26,982 nt of DNA, taken from NCBI GenBank assembly GCA_049977145.1, contig JBMFGW010000048.1, positions 1-26,982 of the forward strand. The letters are read 5' to 3'. Shown one piece after another: positions 1 through 8,339 of this stretch. The notes beneath the pieces were generated by a model. The model saw nothing but the letters and a program-made list of their open reading frames with translations. It did not search any database and was not told the origin of the DNA. Numbering within the stretch: position 1 is the stretch's first letter; each line of letters starts with the position of its first letter. The DNA comes from JAMDCX01 sp049977145. Lineage in GTDB: Bacteria; Planctomycetota; Phycisphaerae; WQYP01. The position numbers and the translations under genes are program-made.

Positions 1-116
1 AATATTTTAAGCCGCAACTGAAAATAATGAAAAATTTATTCGGTGCCCCAAAAATCATTACACGGACAGGCTCCTAGGGCACCTTGAACCAAACCAGCTA
101 AAATCAACGCTCCGAT

Positions 117-141
117 CAACTTGCGCATCTTGGGCAAGTTG
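117..141. repeat. Perfect 8-bp stem-loop in gene-free region
   Basis: The arms CAACTTGC (117-124) and GCAAGTTG (134-141) are perfect reverse complements around a 9-base loop. The right arm also belongs to a shorter palindrome GGGCAAGTTGCCC, and CTTGGGCA recurs about 20 bases later. There is no T-tract on either strand, so it does not look like an intrinsic terminator. Function is unknown. Confidence 0.45.
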
Positions 142-226
142 CCCCCCTAACTTGGGCATCTTGGCATCCTTGAAATTCGCAAAGCAAACCCTTCTGCCTT
201 CTGGATTCCGGGTCCTTCCCCCATCG

Positions 227-261
227 TCACTGATCCGTGATCCGTGTTCCTTGATCAGTGA
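227..261. repeat. Perfect 9-bp inverted repeat
   Basis: TCACTGATC (227-235) and GATCAGTGA (253-261) are perfect reverse complements separated by 17 bases. The loop repeats the theme with TGATCCG twice. The surrounding 200 bases contain many TGATC/CTGAT words, including TGATCAA in tandem at 381-394. It lies in a stretch without genes and may be a relic or an operator-like site. Confidence 0.45.
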
Positions 262-415
262 AAAGGACTTCTAACTTCTAACTCCAAGCCTCAGCCGCAT
301 TGAGTCCCTACTGACCAATACTGATACTGCTGATCACAGGCGTGACGGGAACTCACAAGAGGCAGCAGAGTGGGGAGGAATGATCAATGATCAATGCTGA
401 TATTACTGACCAATT

Positions 416-499
416 CTGATAAATACTGTAATTGAAACCTTAATCTCCCCATTATCGAATTGCCGCCGCGTTGCAGAAACGGTCACAGGCCCTTAACGG
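416..499 (+). repeat. 84-bp dispersed repeat, copy 1 (inverted copy at window end)
   Basis: The sequence from CTGATAAATACTG to CCCTTAACGG matches the reverse complement of 26898-26982. By eye the first 77 bases carry 4 mismatches, followed by a one-base indel. Copy 1 abuts the IS66 transposase remnant that starts near 515. It contains no start-to-stop gene. The rest of 1-930 holds only the other listed repeats, the transposase remnant and the pseudopilin promoter. Confidence 0.85.
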
Positions 500-514
500 A
501 TTGGTCGAGGTGAC

Positions 515-805
515 ATGGCCGTACGTTTCCGCCAAAACAGGGACTCCTCTTTTTGATTTACCACGACACCAGGCCTTGAGCCAACCAATAATCCGGCGGA
601 ACAAGCCATCCGCTTTGTCGCGCTGGATCGCCATGTTGCGTAAGGGACACGTAGCGTGCGGGGAAAGAAGTGGTGTGAGCGAATCTGGACGGCCATCGCC
701 ACCTGCACGCAGCAACAACGCAGCGTCTTTGAATTCCTGTATCAGACCATCCACAACCATTTCGCCCGATTGCCAACCCCCGCACTGCTGCCCGCAGGCC
801 CGTGA
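515..805 (+). pseudogene. Decayed C-terminal end of IS66-family transposase (TnpC)
   Basis: Reading frame 2 from the ATG at 515 gives MAVRFRQNRDSSF, a TGA stop at 554, then TPGLEPTNNPAEQAIRF, a TAA stop at 641, then KWCERIWTAIATC and RSVFEFL, ending in TGA at 803. The PTNN.AEQAIRF block holds the conserved Asn-Asn and catalytic Glu region of IS66 TnpC, and the RIWT.IATC..Q.RSVFEFL tail is typical of the same family. Two in-frame stops and the loss of the N-terminal four-fifths make it a pseudogene. The final stop overlaps the element's terminal inverted repeat. The overlapping open frames on both strands here are out-of-frame shadows. Confidence 0.85.
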
Positions 806-813
806 ACGGTTAC
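800..813 (+). repeat. Right terminal inverted repeat of the IS66 remnant
   Basis: CCGTGAACGGTTAC ends in GTTAC, the complement of the 5'-GTAA tip known for IS66-family ends. All 14 bases recur in inverted form at 20952-20965 in the MITE after the cysteine desulfurase gene. No matching left end was found upstream, so the element is truncated on that side and its target duplication cannot be tested. Confidence 0.75.
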
Positions 814-864
814 ACATTTTTTAACGCACTATAAACCGGGCGCACCAGCATGGCGGAATTTTCC

Positions 865-892
865 TTGGTTTTACGCTGGAGGCTGCTATAAT
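865..892 (+). promoter_or_regulatory. Promoter for the pseudopilin gene
   Basis: A perfect -10 TATAAT (887-892) is preceded by an extended -10 TGC (884-886). A weak -35 TTGGTT (865-870) lies 16 bases upstream. Predicted transcription starts near 899, leaving about 32 bases of leader that includes the GAGG ribosome site at 919-922. Confidence 0.6.
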
Positions 893-930
893 ATATTAGT
901 AGAAAATCGGCGCTTGACGAGGTATTGGCC

Positions 931-1638
931 ATGCGAAAACCCCGCGGATTTACGCTCATCGAAATGTTGGTGGTCATATTGGTCATCGTTATTCTCATCG
1001 GTATTGGCCTGGCTGTGGGCGAACAAGTGAAGAGCAGTTCGGAGATGGCGTTGACCAAATCTGAACTCAAGGGCCTGCAGGGAGCGTTGGAATGGTATGA
1101 ACATAAAACCGCCGGGCAGGTGCCAACGGATATGCTTAGTTTCCTGGAGGGATACCAGCGGCTGCACGCATATCAAATCACCGGTACCAACAATTGGGCG
1201 CAACACAAAAACTTTTTAACCAATTTGCCTGCGTCTGCAGTGGTAACTGGGGCTTTTCCGGCACCGGGGAACACCGGGGCTATGCTGACCGGTGTGGTCG
1301 AAATTCTTGATGGATTGGGAAATCCAATTCAATATGTGCCAGCGGCTGACAGCTTGGTCAATGCCGCGACTGCACCGGACATAAAGAATTACACCTACCC
1401 GTATCCTCAGCTCGCGGGCGGAGTATACTCGTCGTCTCCATACGGTGTTTCGTCGATCAAAGGCCAGTTAGTTTACGTTCCGGCGTTGACAAATGCAGAC
1501 TTACCTCCGGTCAGCTCCGAGATGCCCCTACCCAGCCAGGTCCACGCTCCGTGCTTTTTCAGCTTCGGCACCAATTACAATAGCACTAATCCATCGGCTA
1601 TGAATTACGAAAGTTATACCTACAGTTACAACCCGTGA
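931..1638 (+). CDS. Type II secretion/type IV pilus-like pseudopilin (N-methylated prepilin)
   Basis: The N-terminus MRKPRGFTLIEMLVV is a classic prepilin signal. A short basic leader ends in Gly6, prepilin peptidase would cut before Phe7, and Glu at mature position 5 is followed by a hydrophobic helix of about 20 residues. The 235-residue product has a GspG-like alpha helix and then a long domain rich in Tyr, Ser, Asn and Pro, without the planctomycete DUF1559 signature that I could recognise. The ATG at 931 is preferred over the TTG at 925 because GAGG at 919-922 is 8 bases from the ATG and only 2 from the TTG. No other secretion gene is nearby, so it is probably an orphan pseudopilin that assembles with machinery encoded elsewhere. 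It converges on the ABC transporter gene with a 33-base gap. Confidence 0.85.
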   Translation: MRKPRGFTLIEMLVVILVIVILIGIGLAVGEQVKSSSEMALTKSELKGLQGALEWYEHKTAGQVPTDMLSFLEGYQRLHAYQITGTNNWAQHKNFLTNLPASAVVTGAFPAPGNTGAMLTGVVEILDGLGNPIQYVPAADSLVNAATAPDIKNYTYPYPQLAGGVYSSSPYGVSSIKGQLVYVPALTNADLPPVSSEMPLPSQVHAPCFFSFGTNYNSTNPSAMNYESYTYSYNP

Positions 1639-1671
1639 TGGCGCAACACCGCACCGCGTTGCCGGAGGAAA

Positions 1672-3504
1672 TCAACTTTGCAGGGCATGCAGGCGGGCGA
1701 ATGCGGAATCTTTTTCGGCCAGGAGCTGCGTATATGCACCGACTTCCGCCAAGTGGCCATGATCCATCACTACCACCCGATCGGCATCGCGGATGGTGGA
1801 TAGACGGTGGGCGACAATAAAGGTGGTATGGCCTTTAATTAATCGTTTAATGGCCTGTTGCACGAGATATTCCGCGGCCAAATCCAGGGCACTGGTGGCT
1901 TCATCCAGAATGATAATTTGTGGATTTCGCAGCATTGCCCGAGCAATGGCTATTCTCTGGCGCTGGCCGCCGGAAAGTTTACCGCCGCGATTTCCCAGCG
2001 GCGTATCAATTCCTTTGGGCATTTCCCGGATAAATTCAGCACAGTTGGCCATTTCCAGCACGGCGTTAAGCTGTTCATCGGTGATGTGTTCCAGCCCATA
2101 AGCGATGTTGTCTCGTACCGTGCCGCTGAACAGCAGCACCTGTTGTGGCACCACGGCCAAAAAACGGCGCAGCGTTTGCAAATTGATGGCTTCCATATCC
2201 ACCCCATCGACTAGAATTCTGCCGGAAGTGGGGCGGCGAAAACCAATAATTAAATTCATCAGCGTGGACTTGCCGGACCCGGATTGCCCGACCACGGCGA
2301 TGGTTTCTCCGCCCGCGACATCCAGGGAAAAATTATCCACCGCCAGCCTCGTCGCGCCGGGATAACGGTAGCTGACCGCCTGGAATTCGATGTGACCATG
2401 CACAGCGCTAACCGCCAATTTCCCCTCATTGCGTTCGATATCGGGAGATTCCAGAACCTCGCCAATGGAGCGAATGGACTCAATACCGATGGCCAACTGC
2501 GGAATGGTTGCAAGCATGGACTGCATCGAACCCACTACCATGGAGAAAAACCCCTGATACATCACCACATCGCCAACGGTGATCCAGCCGTGGTAGCATT
2601 GCCAAACATTGAAAACCAGGCAGAGCATCTGGAAGGCCTGAAATGTGGCCCATCCGGAGGAACCGAAAAGATTGCTGGTGGTGTCAAGTTCCTGGCCGAC
2701 ACTGCGGATGCGCAACAGTCGGCGATTGACGCGCTGCACCTCCGATTGTTCCACGGCATGGGCGCGGGCGACGGGGATCATTTCTATCATTTCCGATACT
2801 TCGCCCGACATTTTTTCCAGTTCCACGCGAAAAGCTTCGTTGCGTTGCCGCATCACGCCGCCGAATAACCTGGTCAGGCCAACCGCGGCGGGAACTGTAA
2901 CGAGAAAAAACAGCAGTGTGATTGGGCTGCGCACCAAAGTCACGACAAAGGCGGCTACGAGAATCAGCGCTCCGGACAGTAGCGTATCAATAAGCAGACT
3001 GGATAATTGCTGCACTGCCTCCACATCCCGCAACACTTTGCTTTGCAGCCGCCCGGCCAACATGTTGTCATGGAAACTCATGGATAGCTGCTGCAAACGT
3101 ACCACCAGAGCCGAGCGCAAAACCAGTTGTATCTGCCGCACCACGGAAGAAAGCAGCTTGGCGTACAGGGTGTGCATGGGAACATTCTGGACAATGAGAA
3201 TAAACATGATGGCGGCATTGACGATGATGAAGGTGATCAGCGGCCCGGTGGCCGGGCTGTGCCCGCCATGGTGGGCGACATCTATTTGCGTGATCGCGGT
3301 GATGATATTCCCGGTCACGATAGGCAAGGCCCAAACCGGGGATTGTTTGATGGCGAAGGTAATAATCACCCATAGCATACGCCAGCGATATTGTTGGAAA
3401 AGGCTCCACAGTGTGCCCAAGGGCGTTTTATTGCGGTACGCGGAATCCAGCGCCGCTTGAATCTGCTCGGCAGTGGATTGCGGGTTGCCATGTGCTGCGT
3501 TCAC
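1672..3504 (-). CDS. ABC exporter, fused permease and ATPase (MsbA/MDR type)
   Basis: The 610-residue protein has the type I exporter layout: about 340 N-terminal residues with hydrophobic spans (for example around 40-60, 90-110 and 170-200), then a nucleotide-binding domain. Visible motifs are Walker A GQSGSGKST near residue 405, the signature LSGGQRQRIAIARA, Walker B IIILDEATSALD near residue 527 and the switch histidine in IVAHRLSTI. All catalytic residues are present, so it should be an active half-transporter that works as a homodimer or heterodimer. The substrate cannot be read from the sequence; lipid, peptide or drug export are all possible. The start at 3504 is GTG and has only a weak purine stretch upstream, so the exact start is uncertain. 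No partner half-transporter is adjacent. Confidence 0.9.
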   Translation of the reverse strand: MNAAHGNPQSTAEQIQAALDSAYRNKTPLGTLWSLFQQYRWRMLWVIITFAIKQSPVWALPIVTGNIITAITQIDVAHHGGHSPATGPLITFIIVNAAIMFILIVQNVPMHTLYAKLLSSVVRQIQLVLRSALVVRLQQLSMSFHDNMLAGRLQSKVLRDVEAVQQLSSLLIDTLLSGALILVAAFVVTLVRSPITLLFFLVTVPAAVGLTRLFGGVMRQRNEAFRVELEKMSGEVSEMIEMIPVARAHAVEQSEVQRVNRRLLRIRSVGQELDTTSNLFGSSGWATFQAFQMLCLVFNVWQCYHGWITVGDVVMYQGFFSMVVGSMQSMLATIPQLAIGIESIRSIGEVLESPDIERNEGKLAVSAVHGHIEFQAVSYRYPGATRLAVDNFSLDVAGGETIAVVGQSGSGKSTLMNLIIGFRRPTSGRILVDGVDMEAINLQTLRRFLAVVPQQVLLFSGTVRDNIAYGLEHITDEQLNAVLEMANCAEFIREMPKGIDTPLGNRGGKLSGGQRQRIAIARAMLRNPQIIILDEATSALDLAAEYLVQQAIKRLIKGHTTFIVAHRLSTIRDADRVVVMDHGHLAEVGAYTQLLAEKDSAFARLHALQS

Positions 3505-3552
3505 AAACTCTGCGCTGCCTGTTCCAGGTTACTACCGCTTCCTAATTGGCCA

Positions 3553-3612
3553 GGGTGATGCGGCTATCTACCGCAACTCCAATATCACCCCACGGTTAAT
3601 AATGGTGATTAT
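3553..3612. repeat. Nested inverted repeats between ABC exporter and csrA
   Basis: GGGTGAT (3553-3559) pairs with ATCACCC (3584-3590). Inside them GCGG (3560-3563) pairs with CCGC (3571-3574) across a 7-base loop. A further palindrome ATAAT-GGTG-ATTAT follows at 3599-3612 and repeats the GGTGAT word. The block could be a structured leader of the ABC exporter gene or an operator; nothing identifies it. The rest of the 325-base gap (3505-3829) holds only the csrA promoter. Confidence 0.4.
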
Positions 3613-3715
3613 CGCATGGCGGCGGCGCTTTGTCAGGGATAAATCGATATTCTGGTCGCGGGAGGCGCGGAGACGCCTGACAGAACAGATCGGAGGGGCA
3701 AGTTTTCTCGCCATT

Positions 3716-3724
3716 TGGTATAAT
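3716..3724 (+). promoter_or_regulatory. csrA: Extended -10 promoter for csrA
   Basis: TGG followed by a perfect TATAAT (3719-3724) forms an extended -10 element. No good -35 hexamer is present at 16-18 bases upstream. Transcription would start near 3731, giving a leader of about 100 bases before csrA. Confidence 0.5.
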
Positions 3725-3829
3725 TTTAATTGTAAGGTAGCGTTTGCCATGGATGGGCTGAAGGTGTGTTGTCTTGCCTGCTTGCTGTGGTGAATCGCCC
3801 GCCATGAAAACGCGTGGAAAGGATGGACA

Positions 3830-4102
3830 ATGCTGGCTTTAAGTCGTGGCGAAGGGCAGAGTATTATTATCGACGGCAAAATCGAAATAAAAGTGGTGAA
3901 ATGGTCGCGCGGCAGTGTGCGTCTGGCGATTCAGGCTCCGCGCGAAGTATCTGTGGATCGCGATGAAGTTTGGCGGCGTATACACCCGGATGAAAAAACC
4001 CCGCTGGAAAAAGCGGAAGTAAATCGCCAAGAGCGTATTGCTGCTGCGGCGGCGGAAGCAGCCCAGGCACCTTTGCCATCCCCAGACTCGGATAGTCCGT
4101 AA
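3830..4102 (+). CDS. csrA: Carbon storage regulator CsrA (translational regulator)
   Basis: The 90-residue protein begins MLALSRGEGQSIII and continues through VRLAIQAPREVSVDRDEV, matching the whole CsrA/RsmA fold. The RNA-binding N-terminal strand (Leu4-Arg6) and the conserved Arg of VxRxEV are present. CsrA binds GGA motifs in mRNA leaders as a homodimer. The family is usually about 60-75 residues; here an Ala/Pro/Ser-rich tail after residue 60 adds roughly 20 residues of unknown role. The start ATG is well placed after GGAAAGGATGGACA, which holds three GGA triplets and overlaps the ribosome site, so autoregulation is plausible. It stands alone, with no flagellar genes nearby. Confidence 0.95.
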   Translation: MLALSRGEGQSIIIDGKIEIKVVKWSRGSVRLAIQAPREVSVDRDEVWRRIHPDEKTPLEKAEVNRQERIAAAAAEAAQAPLPSPDSDSP

Positions 4103-4370
4103 CGCCTCGAAAATTACCTTTGTGTACACGGATCGGAATTAAAAGTACGTTGATTAACCAGCTGAATTCTGGATGAAGATAGGAATATTGATTCATTATG
4201 ATTTCAGGTAATCGTTCACTGGTACACTGATAAGCCTGGCTGGCAAAAGCCCATCTCCATTTACAATTTATATTCCGGAAAACGTAAACATGGTGGTGTG
4301 CGGGCTTTCCAGCCTGTCTGGCCGCGCCCACGTGAACCTTTATGGTTTTAGCCTTGATACGTGTGTAATA

Positions 4371-5213
4371 TTACCGGGCCAATGCCCGTCGAACCACCGC
4401 TTGGCGGAACATGATGGCTCCGCTGATGGCATACAGGCCGACAAACCAGTAGAAACTCGGTGAAAGGTGTTGACCATCACTGGCTTGGTGGATCAGCGGT
4501 GCAGGAAATACGGTGATCCAATGGCTCCATAATCCACCGGCCAACCAGGGAAAGGTGGAGGCCTGTATCAGCCAAAGTCCCGGCGGTAGCAGAAATAATG
4601 AGGCTGACAGACCGGTGATGACGGCACGCCCGAGATCGACAAGCCGGATGATCCAGACGGATAAACCAAGTGTAAAGACAACCAGGGCGAGCTGTACCAG
4701 AAACATGTTAATTGCCGATACGGTAGAAATCCGGCTGAACCAACCGGCGGTAGCCAGGGTGGGAAAAGCCGCCAGCAACAGCACAATCAGATTCCAGAGT
4801 TGATCCATGCTTCTTAGCGGTGGGGCCATTGTCGTGTCATTGGCGGCTAACGCGGGAACTACCGCCAATAATACCAACCCCAGCATCATGTTGGTATACA
4901 GCCAGGCGCATGACCAAGCCGGCCCGACGGTGGTTTGGCTGGTCCAGCGCCAACCTGCTGCGGCGGCCAGAAGTCCCAGCCAGGGAAGTCCGGCCCCGAC
5001 GATGGCGGCGGCCAGTATAGAAGATGGATTCGCCGGTGCCGGCACGCGGGTGAAAATGTTGCGGATTCGCGATCGGAACCTCGTCCACACGATGCCGATG
5101 CCGACTTGGGCGGGGACAATATTATCCGTTACCGGATGCGCGGCCATGGTCAATGTGCGGCCATCTTCATCAAGACTTCCCACAAGCATGAATATCAGGT
5201 TTTTCATGTCCAT
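4371..5213 (-). CDS. Unknown multi-pass membrane protein
   Basis: I do not recognise this protein. About 65 N-terminal residues look soluble (GSLDEDGRTLTMAAHP, then a basic stretch RFRSRIRN). They are followed by about six hydrophobic segments, with clear ones around SSILAAAIVGAGLPWLGLL, NMMLGLVLLAVVPALAA, LWNLIVLLLAAFPTLATAG, FLVQLALVVFTLGLSVWII, ITGLSASLFLLPPGLWLI and FYWFVGLYAISGAIMF. It therefore belongs in the inner membrane. The ATG at 5213 (280 residues) is chosen over the in-frame GTG at 5249, which has no ribosome site; GGA about 11 bases before the ATG is weak support. It is divergent from the glycosyltransferase gene and converges on csrA across a 268-base gap with no gene in it. 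A Yip1-like or ABC-2-like permease is possible but not shown. Confidence 0.65.
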   Translation of the reverse strand: MDMKNLIFMLVGSLDEDGRTLTMAAHPVTDNIVPAQVGIGIVWTRFRSRIRNIFTRVPAPANPSSILAAAIVGAGLPWLGLLAAAAGWRWTSQTTVGPAWSCAWLYTNMMLGLVLLAVVPALAANDTTMAPPLRSMDQLWNLIVLLLAAFPTLATAGWFSRISTVSAINMFLVQLALVVFTLGLSVWIIRLVDLGRAVITGLSASLFLLPPGLWLIQASTFPWLAGGLWSHWITVFPAPLIHQASDGQHLSPSFYWFVGLYAISGAIMFRQAVVRRALAR

Positions 5214-5429
5214 ATTTCTAGTTTTCCAGGAGCCGATCTGAGTAACCACTCATCATGTTGTCGGTTACTGGGACCACTGCCAGTTGCGTACATTTTAACC
5301 AATCGCGACATTTCCGGTATATACTGCCCTGCGGCTACCACTGCGGTCGGTGTGGCCGCGTTGATGACATCCGGTGTTCAGATGCCGGGTATGAGAGGTT
5401 GCTTTAGATCGATAAAAGTGTTGTGATTC

Positions 5430-7406
5430 ATGTCCGCACTGGCGATACTACCTTTGTTTGCCCTGGTCTTGTGTTTTGGCGCACTGCATGCGCGGCGGTG
5501 CGTTTCTCCACCCGCCCCGGATTGGCGTGACTCACTTTTTATCGCCACAGCGCTGGTAGCGTTGTGGGTCGCGGTTAGTACGGAACTATTGGGATATTTT
5601 CAGGCGTTGCGTTTCACGCCGGTTTTGATTATCTGGCTCTTACCGATCCTTGTGTCCAGCGCGATTCTGGTACGGGCCGCACGCGGGGCATGCAGACCGC
5701 ATCCACCACCGTTAAACTTCCTGGCGCTAATGAGCCTTGCCTTGATCGGTTTGGTGTTGTTGGTTACGCTCAGCACGGCGTTGCTGGCGCCGCCGAATAA
5801 CATTGATTCGCTCAATTATCATTTACCGCGAATTGTCTTTTGGATGCAGCAGCATTCTCTGGCCGATTTTCCCACGGACTATGCCCCCCAGTTGGTCATG
5901 CCCGGGCTGCTGGAATACTGGGGACTTAACTCCATGATTCTGGGCCACGGCAGCGCCTGGGCCGTCAATGTCTTTGATTGGACCAGTTTGGTGCTGCTGG
6001 GCCTGGCGGGCAGCGGTATTGCCGCACGCCTGGGGGGAAAACGCGATATCCAGATCTTGGCCATGCTGCTGATTGTGACCATTCCCATGGCCTACGGCAT
6101 GGCCACCACCTTCAAGCCGGAACTAATGGAGGCTATGTTCATTGAGATACTAGCGTATTGGCTGCTGGGAATTTTTGTGGAACGTCGCTGCGGGGCGGGA
6201 CGGCTGGCATTACTGGCCATTACGTTTGGGCTGCTGGCTTTGACCCAAGGCACGGGCTATGTCTATGGGCTGCCTCTGGCGGTAATGACCGCCATAGGTT
6301 TGTGGCGCTGCGCAAAATGGAAGAGCATCGGGCAAGTGGTATTCATCGGGTTGACGGTTATATTGCTCAATGCTGGTTACTACGCGCGAAATATTAAGGA
6401 ATTCGGGGATCCTTTTGGCCCGTCTGCGGCCCGGCATCCCAGTCTGCAATTGATCAATGGGGCGTTTACACCGGCTATTGTAGCGGAAAATCTTTTGCGC
6501 GACACCGCCTCCATGGCGGCTGGCCCCAGCCATCTCCTCAATGCAGCTCTGGGAAAGGCCATTGCTGATATTGCCAAAATGCTCAACTTGAATCTGCAGG
6601 ACCCGCGCGCCACGCAGAGCATTCCGGGAATCGCCAAGCCCTACGACGGCGTGGCCTTTTTCCCGAATAATGAATACCGCATAAGCTGGCCGCTCCAGAT
6701 GTTCCTGATCGTGCTAATTCCGTTGGGCTTGTGGTCGCATTGCAATCAGCGCCACCGCCGCCGCTGCTGGTATTTCACGCTGTTGCCACTGGGCGGTCTG
6801 CTGACCATGGCGGCGGTAACCCGCTGGCAACAACAGGAAAACCATCTGCTCATTGCGATTCCGGCCCTGCTGATGCCCGTGTCGGCAGTCGCAATGAGTG
6901 CGACCATCTGGCGGTATTTTCGTCCCGTGGTTGCCGTTTCAGCCCTGCTGGTGCTGCTGCCATTTGCATTACTGTTTCCCCGCCCGCTGGTCGGCCAACA
7001 GGCCATTGAATTTCACTCACGCCTGGACCTGCTGGTACGGCAACATACTGTCAGTGTACGCGAACTGCGGCGATTAAGGGCCTGGATGCAGCGCTTTCAA
7101 GGACAGTCTCTGTGCATCGGTCTACATCGGTTAATCCTGCCGCCGTATGCCATCGAATCCATTCTTCTAAGCACTTTGCGTCCGCGTCCAAAGTTCACGT
7201 ATTTTAATGCGTCGATATCTGTATATGGTGTGCCTGAAGTTAATCCAAATCTGGTAATCTCCGGACCTGGCCCCCACCTCCTAATCCATCGTGCTACGGG
7301 GACAACCTATACCCGGATCGCGCGCTTTGGCGCATTGGACGTTTACGCACCACGCGGATTGGGCGGGAGTGCTCATATTTTATCGGGAACTTCGGGAAGT
7401 CGGTAA
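5430..7406 (+). CDS. GT-C fold membrane glycosyltransferase (GT39/RgtA-like)
   Basis: The 658-residue protein has a dozen or so hydrophobic spans. Near residue 125 the first large loop carries NIDSLNYHLPRIVFWMQQHS. The D-x-x-x-YHLPR-x-x-x-W-x-Q pattern matches polyprenyl-phosphate-sugar-dependent GT-C enzymes of the dolichyl-phosphate-mannose mannosyltransferase family, in which the loop Asp is catalytic. The C-terminal 150 residues are mainly hydrophilic and probably periplasmic. It likely transfers a sugar from a lipid-linked donor to lipid A, a cell-wall polymer or protein; the acceptor is unknown. The ribosome site before the ATG at 5430 is weak. The gene ends 14 bases from the convergent dapA. 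The divergent neighbour is also a membrane protein, but a link is only inferred. Confidence 0.8.
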   Translation: MSALAILPLFALVLCFGALHARRCVSPPAPDWRDSLFIATALVALWVAVSTELLGYFQALRFTPVLIIWLLPILVSSAILVRAARGACRPHPPPLNFLALMSLALIGLVLLVTLSTALLAPPNNIDSLNYHLPRIVFWMQQHSLADFPTDYAPQLVMPGLLEYWGLNSMILGHGSAWAVNVFDWTSLVLLGLAGSGIAARLGGKRDIQILAMLLIVTIPMAYGMATTFKPELMEAMFIEILAYWLLGIFVERRCGAGRLALLAITFGLLALTQGTGYVYGLPLAVMTAIGLWRCAKWKSIGQVVFIGLTVILLNAGYYARNIKEFGDPFGPSAARHPSLQLINGAFTPAIVAENLLRDTASMAAGPSHLLNAALGKAIADIAKMLNLNLQDPRATQSIPGIAKPYDGVAFFPNNEYRISWPLQMFLIVLIPLGLWSHCNQRHRRRCWYFTLLPLGGLLTMAAVTRWQQQENHLLIAIPALLMPVSAVAMSATIWRYFRPVVAVSALLVLLPFALLFPRPLVGQQAIEFHSRLDLLVRQHTVSVRELRRLRAWMQRFQGQSLCIGLHRLILPPYAIESILLSTLRPRPKFTYFNASISVYGVPEVNPNLVISGPGPHLLIHRATGTTYTRIARFGALDVYAPRGLGGSAHILSGTSGSR

Positions 7407-7420
7407 TCATATACGACAGC

Positions 7421-8314
7421 TTACTTTGGCTCTTGGCTGTGCGCCGGAAGAAGGCCCGCCTGCACGAGAGCCAATTTTAGCAACGCGCGGTTGCTTTCGG
7501 CCATTTCGCACAACGGCAGTCGCATTTCACCGGTATCGCGGCCCAACATCGCCATGGCTGTTTTCACCGGAATAGGATTGGTTTCCATGAATAACGCTTT
7601 GCACAGGGGGAAAAGCTGGTAATGAATGGACCGGGCCATGGCCAGGTCACCCGCTGTCGCCGCATCTACCAGACGGCGCACTTCACCGGGAACGATATTG
7701 CTCGCCACGCTGATGACGCCCTTGGCCCCGACGGCCATCATCGGCAAGGTCATGGAATCATCACCGGAAAGCACCGTCAGGCCGGCCGCGGCGGCCTCGG
7801 TGGTCAGATCGGTATTACCCGCCGCATCTTTTACCGCCACTATATTTTTGCAGTCCTTGGTGAGGCGCAGCATGGTGGCGACGGTCATGGTAATGCTGGT
7901 ACGCCCGGGAATATTGTACAGCACCAGGGGGATGTTCGCCGCTTGCGCCACCGCTTTGAAGTGGCGGTATAGGCCTTCTTGCGTGGGTTTGTTGTAATAC
8001 GGGTTGACCAGTAACGCCGCATCGGCGCCAGCGGTTTTGGCGTATTGCGTAAGCGCTATGGCCTCATCAGTGCTGTTGGACCCGGTACCGGCGAGAACCT
8101 TGAGGCCTCGGGCGTGGCCTACCTTGACGGCGACTTCAATGACCTGTTTATGCTCCGGGTGCGACAACGTGGGCGATTCGCCCGTGGTACCCACGGCCAC
8201 GATTCCCTGCAGCTTGTGATGCGCCTGAAAAGCGATCTGCTGTTCATACGCGGCAATGTCAAAGGCCTGCTTACGAAAAGGTGTGATCAACGCGGTAAAC
8301 GTACCATACAACAT
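7421..8314 (-). CDS. dapA: 4-hydroxy-tetrahydrodipicolinate synthase
   Basis: This cytoplasmic TIM-barrel enzyme condenses pyruvate with aspartate semialdehyde in lysine and diaminopimelate synthesis. The 297-residue length is typical. Visible active-site residues are the GTTGE loop (Thr43, Thr44), Tyr133 in VLYNIPGR and the Schiff-base Lys162 in IVAVKDAAGN. The ATG at 8314 has GGAG 8 bases upstream. The gene follows pdxJ with a 25-base gap on the same strand and lacks an obvious promoter of its own, so the two probably form an operon. Other members of this aldolase superfamily (for example N-acetylneuraminate lyase) are less likely, given the full DapA motif set. Confidence 0.95.
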   Translation of the reverse strand: MLYGTFTALITPFRKQAFDIAAYEQQIAFQAHHKLQGIVAVGTTGESPTLSHPEHKQVIEVAVKVGHARGLKVLAGTGSNSTDEAIALTQYAKTAGADAALLVNPYYNKPTQEGLYRHFKAVAQAANIPLVLYNIPGRTSITMTVATMLRLTKDCKNIVAVKDAAGNTDLTTEAAAAGLTVLSGDDSMTLPMMAVGAKGVISVASNIVPGEVRRLVDAATAGDLAMARSIHYQLFPLCKALFMETNPIPVKTAMAMLGRDTGEMRLPLCEMAESNRALLKLALVQAGLLPAHSQEPK

Positions 8315-8339
8315 TTTTATACTCCGAATCCGTTAAACA

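Noticed and set aside
452..824. Several overlapping open frames of 71-121 codons on both strands
   Set aside because: The IS66 transposase frame across this region explains the sequence; the open frames are out of phase with it and lack any recognisable product.
1642..1662. GCAAC/GTTGC inverted repeat between the convergent pseudopilin and ABC genes
   Set aside because: Only 5 bp of stem and no T-tract on either strand, so it is not supported as a bidirectional terminator.
2645..3460. 271-codon open frame antisense to the ABC exporter
   Set aside because: It is a shadow of the exporter frame, without a ribosome site or recognisable domain.
3749..3793. 14-codon open frame in the csrA leader (MDGLKVCCLACLLW)
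   Set aside because: No ribosome site precedes it, and a Cys-rich short frame could occur by chance; kept only as a remote leader-peptide idea.
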